A stretch of 64,000 nucleotides of DNA from Eudoraea chungangensis. Lineage in GTDB: Bacteria; Bacteroidota; Bacteroidia; Flavobacteriales; Flavobacteriaceae. The first letter of the stretch is position 1, and each line of letters opens with the position of its first letter. Shown piece after piece: positions 61,077 to 64,000 of this stretch. The stretch covers positions 661,254 to 725,253 of the forward strand of contig NZ_JARDUB010000003.1 in the NCBI RefSeq assembly GCF_029360665.1. Direction: 5' to 3'. A program made the position numbers and the translations under genes. The notes below the pieces were generated by a model. It saw only the letters and a list, made by a program, of their open reading frames with translations, was not told where the DNA came from and searched no databases.

Positions 61077-62543
61077 ATGGGAAAGATAACTGGGTTTTTA
61101 GAGTATGACAGAAAAGTAGAGTCTTACATTCCTGTAAAGGATCGAATTCAAAATTTTAAAGAATTCACACGCCCGCTAAAGGAAAAAGAAATTAAGAATC
61201 AGGGAGCTAGGTGCATGGATTGCGGTATACCTTTCTGCCATAGTGGCTGTCCCTTAGGAAATCTTATTCCCGATTTTAATGATGCGGTATATAGAGGTAA
61301 GTGGGAAAAGGCAGCAGAAATTTTACATGCTACAAATAATTTTCCCGAATTTACCGGCAGGCTTTGTCCGGCTCCATGCGAAGAAGCATGTGTATTGGGT
61401 ATTAATGAAGACCCCGTATCTATTGAGAATATTGAGAAGAACATAGTTGAAACTGCTTTTAGCAAGGGATGGATCGTAGCCTCACCTCCAGAATATCGCA
61501 CAGAAAAAAAGATTGCCGTTGTTGGGTCAGGTCCTGCCGGTTTAGCGGCCGCTCAGCAATTAAATAGAGCTGGGCATTGGGTTACTGTCTTTGAGCGAGA
61601 TGAAAAAGCAGGAGGGCTACTGCGTTATGGAATTCCAGATTTTAAAATGGAGAAAAACGTAATAGACCGCAGACTGAAAATATTAGAAGAAGAAGGCATT
61701 ACATTTGAACTTGGGGTAGAAATTGGTAAAGACATTAAGGCCAATGATTTAAAGAAAGACTTTGATGCAATTGTACTATGTGGAGGGGCAACCATTAGAA
61801 GAAAACTACCCATAAAGGGAGCAGATCTAAAAGGAGTTGTACAAGCAATGGATTTTCTATCTCAAAATAATAGAAGAGTGGATGGCATGTCCTTTGAAGG
61901 AGAAGATATTTTAGCGACCAACAAAAATGTGGTGGTAATAGGCGGTGGGGATACTGGTTCTGATTGTATAGGAACTTCCATCCGACAAGGGGCCAACTCT
62001 GTGTCGAATTTTGAAATTTTAGGAAAGGCCTCCGAACAGCGCACTGAGGATCAACCTTGGCCATTTTGGCCCATGAAACTGAGGACCAGCTCTTCTCACA
62101 AAGAAGGAGCACATAGGTTTTTTAGCATCTCAACAAAAGAGTTTGTAGGTGATGAAAATGGTAATTTAAAAGGTCTGGTCACGGTTAATGTAGAATGGAA
62201 AAAAGTTCCCGGAGAACGACCTATTTTAAAAGAAATTGAAGGAACCGAAAAAGAATGGCCATGTGAACTAGTACTATTAGCAATGGGTTTTACCGGTTCT
62301 GAAATGACCATTGCAGAGCAATTGGGACTGGAAGCCGATGCGAGAACGAATATCAAGGCCTCGGTAAAGAATTATCATACCAATGTTCCTGGAATATTTG
62401 TGGCAGGAGATCAACGGAGAGGTCAATCCTTAATTGTTTGGGCCATTTCGGAGGGGAGACAGGCTGCACATCACACAGACAAGTATCTAATGGGCCAATC
62501 CAATCTTCCTTTAAAGGGTGAAGGTGATTTACCCCGTCTATAA
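61077..62543 (+). CDS. gltD: Glutamate synthase small subunit
   Basis: A 488-aa FAD/NADPH reductase subunit that feeds electrons to GltB. N-terminal 4Fe-4S cysteines are in CMDCGIPFCHSGCP and CPAPCEEAC. FAD motif VVGSGPAGLAAAQQL and NADPH motif VVIGGGDTGSDC follow, with the final FVAGDQRRGQSLIVWA. Complete, with family-typical length. It ends 21 bp before the convergent transporter gene. Confidence 0.96.
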   Translation: MGKITGFLEYDRKVESYIPVKDRIQNFKEFTRPLKEKEIKNQGARCMDCGIPFCHSGCPLGNLIPDFNDAVYRGKWEKAAEILHATNNFPEFTGRLCPAPCEEACVLGINEDPVSIENIEKNIVETAFSKGWIVASPPEYRTEKKIAVVGSGPAGLAAAQQLNRAGHWVTVFERDEKAGGLLRYGIPDFKMEKNVIDRRLKILEEEGITFELGVEIGKDIKANDLKKDFDAIVLCGGATIRRKLPIKGADLKGVVQAMDFLSQNNRRVDGMSFEGEDILATNKNVVVIGGGDTGSDCIGTSIRQGANSVSNFEILGKASEQRTEDQPWPFWPMKLRTSSSHKEGAHRFFSISTKEFVGDENGNLKGLVTVNVEWKKVPGERPILKEIEGTEKEWPCELVLLAMGFTGSEMTIAEQLGLEADARTNIKASVKNYHTNVPGIFVAGDQRRGQSLIVWAISEGRQAAHHTDKYLMGQSNLPLKGEGDLPRL

Positions 62544-62564
62544 ATTGCAGTACTAGCTGAGGTT

Positions 62565-63806
62565 TCATTTAATTGGCAGTGTTTTATTTTTAATTATTGG
62601 TTTTGCCCAGAAACTAATACTAAGTACAAATAATAGAGCCACAAAGTTTAGTAACATCCCAATTTTAAGGGAGGTAAAATCACTTACTAGGCCAATTAGC
62701 AATTGTACTACAGCACCACCCATGATACCTGTCATTAAAATCCCTGCGAAAGACCCATGGTTTTCTGTTACCGAGTTAAGGGCCAGGGATAAAATAATTG
62801 GATACATCACCGACAAAAATATTCCACATAGTTGGAAACTATAGTAGGAGGTCTGTGCATTTCCAAATAATGCAAGTGCCAGGGAAACCATGGCACAAAT
62901 TGTAAATACTCTTAAGACTAACTTACTGTCTAACAATCGTAATAAAACTAGTCCAAATAAGCCTCCGAGGGTCATGTATCCCCAAAAATTTCCTACTGCC
63001 TCCGCACCAAAAGTTTCAAAATCGAATTGATGATAGACCTGCAAATATTTAGACATCCAATAGGAAATACCTTGTTCCACACCAACATAGGCAAATATTC
63101 CGAGGAAGTACAGTATTACCGTTTTATTAGAAAACAAAGCCAGATAAGAGGCACGGCTACCTACTTTCTCATCGCTTTTAAGTTCTACATTTGGAAAGTG
63201 AAAAAGTGTAATTACAAAAATCATCACCAGGCTTGCCAGAGCAAAAAGCCAATACATAGAGCTCCATGCCATATCCGGTAGTAGCATTCCTTTGAGGCTT
63301 CCCAAAAGCCTATTATCTGCAGATGCTGTGCTCTCAAAATAGGTTACCATTACCGAATAAACTTTTGGACTAACAAAAGAAGCTGCTCCAAAGGTGAGTT
63401 GCGCTAAAACAGAGGTAAATGCGTAGTTTTCTTCTCCTCCTGCCACTCTTAAAAGCGGATTTATTACCACTTGTAGTATTGCCATACCAGTTCCTATGGT
63501 AAAAAGGGTAACAAGAAATACAGGAAAAGTAGGTATTAGTACGAATAAAAAAGACCCTAATAAAGCCAATAGGAATGCAAAAATCATCAACTTTTTTTCC
63601 CCAAATTTTTCTAGCATAAAACCAGAAGGTATAGACATAATACCGTAGGCAATAAAAAAAGTAAAGGGTAAAAATCCAGCCATTGTCTCACTAAGCCCAA
63701 AACTTATTGACACGCTAGGATTTAAGGCCCCCAGTATATTCGTAAGGAAGGATATAACAAAAAAAGTAAGGAGGATTAAGAATACAATGGGGTAATTGGT
63801 TTTCAT
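62565..63806 (-). CDS. MFS sugar transporter (FucP-like)
   Basis: A 413-aa protein with 12 membrane helices, of the fucose/glucose-galactose permease group: LTNILGALNPSVSISFGLS in helix 1, GIMSIPSGFMLEKFGEKK as the MFS loop motif, VVINPLLRVAGGEENYAFTSVLAQ (N-terminal sugar-site region), and FVGVEQ-like AYVGVEQGISYW in the second half. Imports a sugar or related solute with protons; the substrate is not certain. It converges with gltD. Confidence 0.85.
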   Translation of the reverse strand: MKTNYPIVFLILLTFFVISFLTNILGALNPSVSISFGLSETMAGFLPFTFFIAYGIMSIPSGFMLEKFGEKKLMIFAFLLALLGSFLFVLIPTFPVFLVTLFTIGTGMAILQVVINPLLRVAGGEENYAFTSVLAQLTFGAASFVSPKVYSVMVTYFESTASADNRLLGSLKGMLLPDMAWSSMYWLFALASLVMIFVITLFHFPNVELKSDEKVGSRASYLALFSNKTVILYFLGIFAYVGVEQGISYWMSKYLQVYHQFDFETFGAEAVGNFWGYMTLGGLFGLVLLRLLDSKLVLRVFTICAMVSLALALFGNAQTSYYSFQLCGIFLSVMYPIILSLALNSVTENHGSFAGILMTGIMGGAVVQLLIGLVSDFTSLKIGMLLNFVALLFVLSISFWAKPIIKNKTLPIK

Positions 63807-63901
63807 AAGAGCTAGGCTAGAATTAAATAAAATACTAAAAAACGTATAATAGCATCTAATATATAATTCTTGAATTTACGTTTTTCTCTTGTTAGTGGGG
63901 C

Positions 63902-63936
63902 AAAAAAAAAGCACCTATCGTTAGATAAGTGCTTTT
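63902..63936 (-). terminator. Terminator of the rRNA operon
   Basis: Minus strand AGCACTTATC TAAC GATAGGTGCT followed by nine T residues, just after the 5S rRNA end. A strong intrinsic terminator. Confidence 0.92.
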
Positions 63937-63942
63937 CGAAGA

Positions 63943-64000
63943 AGGCGGCGGCCTACTCTCCCACCAGTTACGGCAGTACCATCGGCGCAGACGGGCTTAA
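63943..64000 (-). rRNA. rrf: 5S rRNA, 3' part (cut by window end)
   Basis: The minus strand reads TTAAGCCCGTCTGCGCCGAT then GGTACTGCCGTAAC and GTGGGAGAGTAGGCCGCCGC, the conserved second half of bacterial 5S rRNA. About 58 of 110 nt are in the window; the rest of the operon lies beyond the end. Confidence 0.9.

Overview
The window is a stretch of a Bacteroidota chromosome, most likely a marine member of the Flavobacteriaceae. The signs are AT-rich DNA, promoters of the -33 TTTG / -7 TAnnTTTG type, an NhaD / ExbB-ExbD-TonB / FolC gene order, many short-signal lipoproteins, and DUF6090-type membrane proteins.

Layout. (1) 1-4758, plus strand: the 3' end of an RND efflux permease, its TolC-like outer-membrane factor, and a secreted or membrane-anchored alpha/beta hydrolase. 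(2) About 4.9-47.4 kb: an integron-like array of about 37 gene cassettes. Nearly all genes are on the minus strand, and each cassette is closed at its 3' side by an attC-like imperfect inverted repeat (56-240 bp). In gene sense these sites read nnnAACAA...CGTTnnn, the layout of integron attC sites. The 9-10 terminal bases of a cassette usually match its own other end. (3) 47.4-48.55 kb: a tyrosine recombinase gene next to cassette 1. It has a Bacteroidota-type N-terminal domain and lacks the extra segment that defines canonical IntI. Its catalytic tyrosine codon is replaced by TAA, with the C-terminal tail still readable behind the stop. (4) 48.8-55 kb, minus strand: tRNA-Val(TAC), then, read 5' to 3' from 54.8 kb, glutamate dehydrogenase, NhaD antiporter, ExbB, ExbD, TonB, FolC. 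(5) 55-62.5 kb, plus strand: acyl-CoA dehydrogenase and the glutamate synthase pair gltB-gltD. (6) 62.5-64 kb, minus strand: an MFS transporter, a terminator, and the 3' end of a 5S rRNA cut by the window edge.

The cassette genes are a typical integron mixture of small secreted or lipid-anchored proteins and stand-alone enzymes. They include VOC proteins, NTF2/SnoaL folds, serine beta-lactamase-like hydrolases, amidohydrolases, an amidase, a sulfatase, methyltransferases, a sulfotransferase, a Cass2-like effector-binding protein and AlkD. Several cassettes pair a regulator with an enzyme (Crp/Fnr with a hydrolase, Crp/Fnr with an AhpD-like protein, AraC with a SnoaL protein). Five cassettes start with the same DUF6090-type membrane module; one of these is truncated and one is fused to an amidohydrolase tail.

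The array shows decay: the integrase stop, a nonsense mutation in a cupin gene, a homopolymer frameshift, half attC sites and cassettes with mismatched ends. It looks like a chromosomal integron-like platform run by a non-IntI recombinase and now probably immobile unless a second recombinase acts in trans. Functions are assigned from motifs read by eye; no database search was run.
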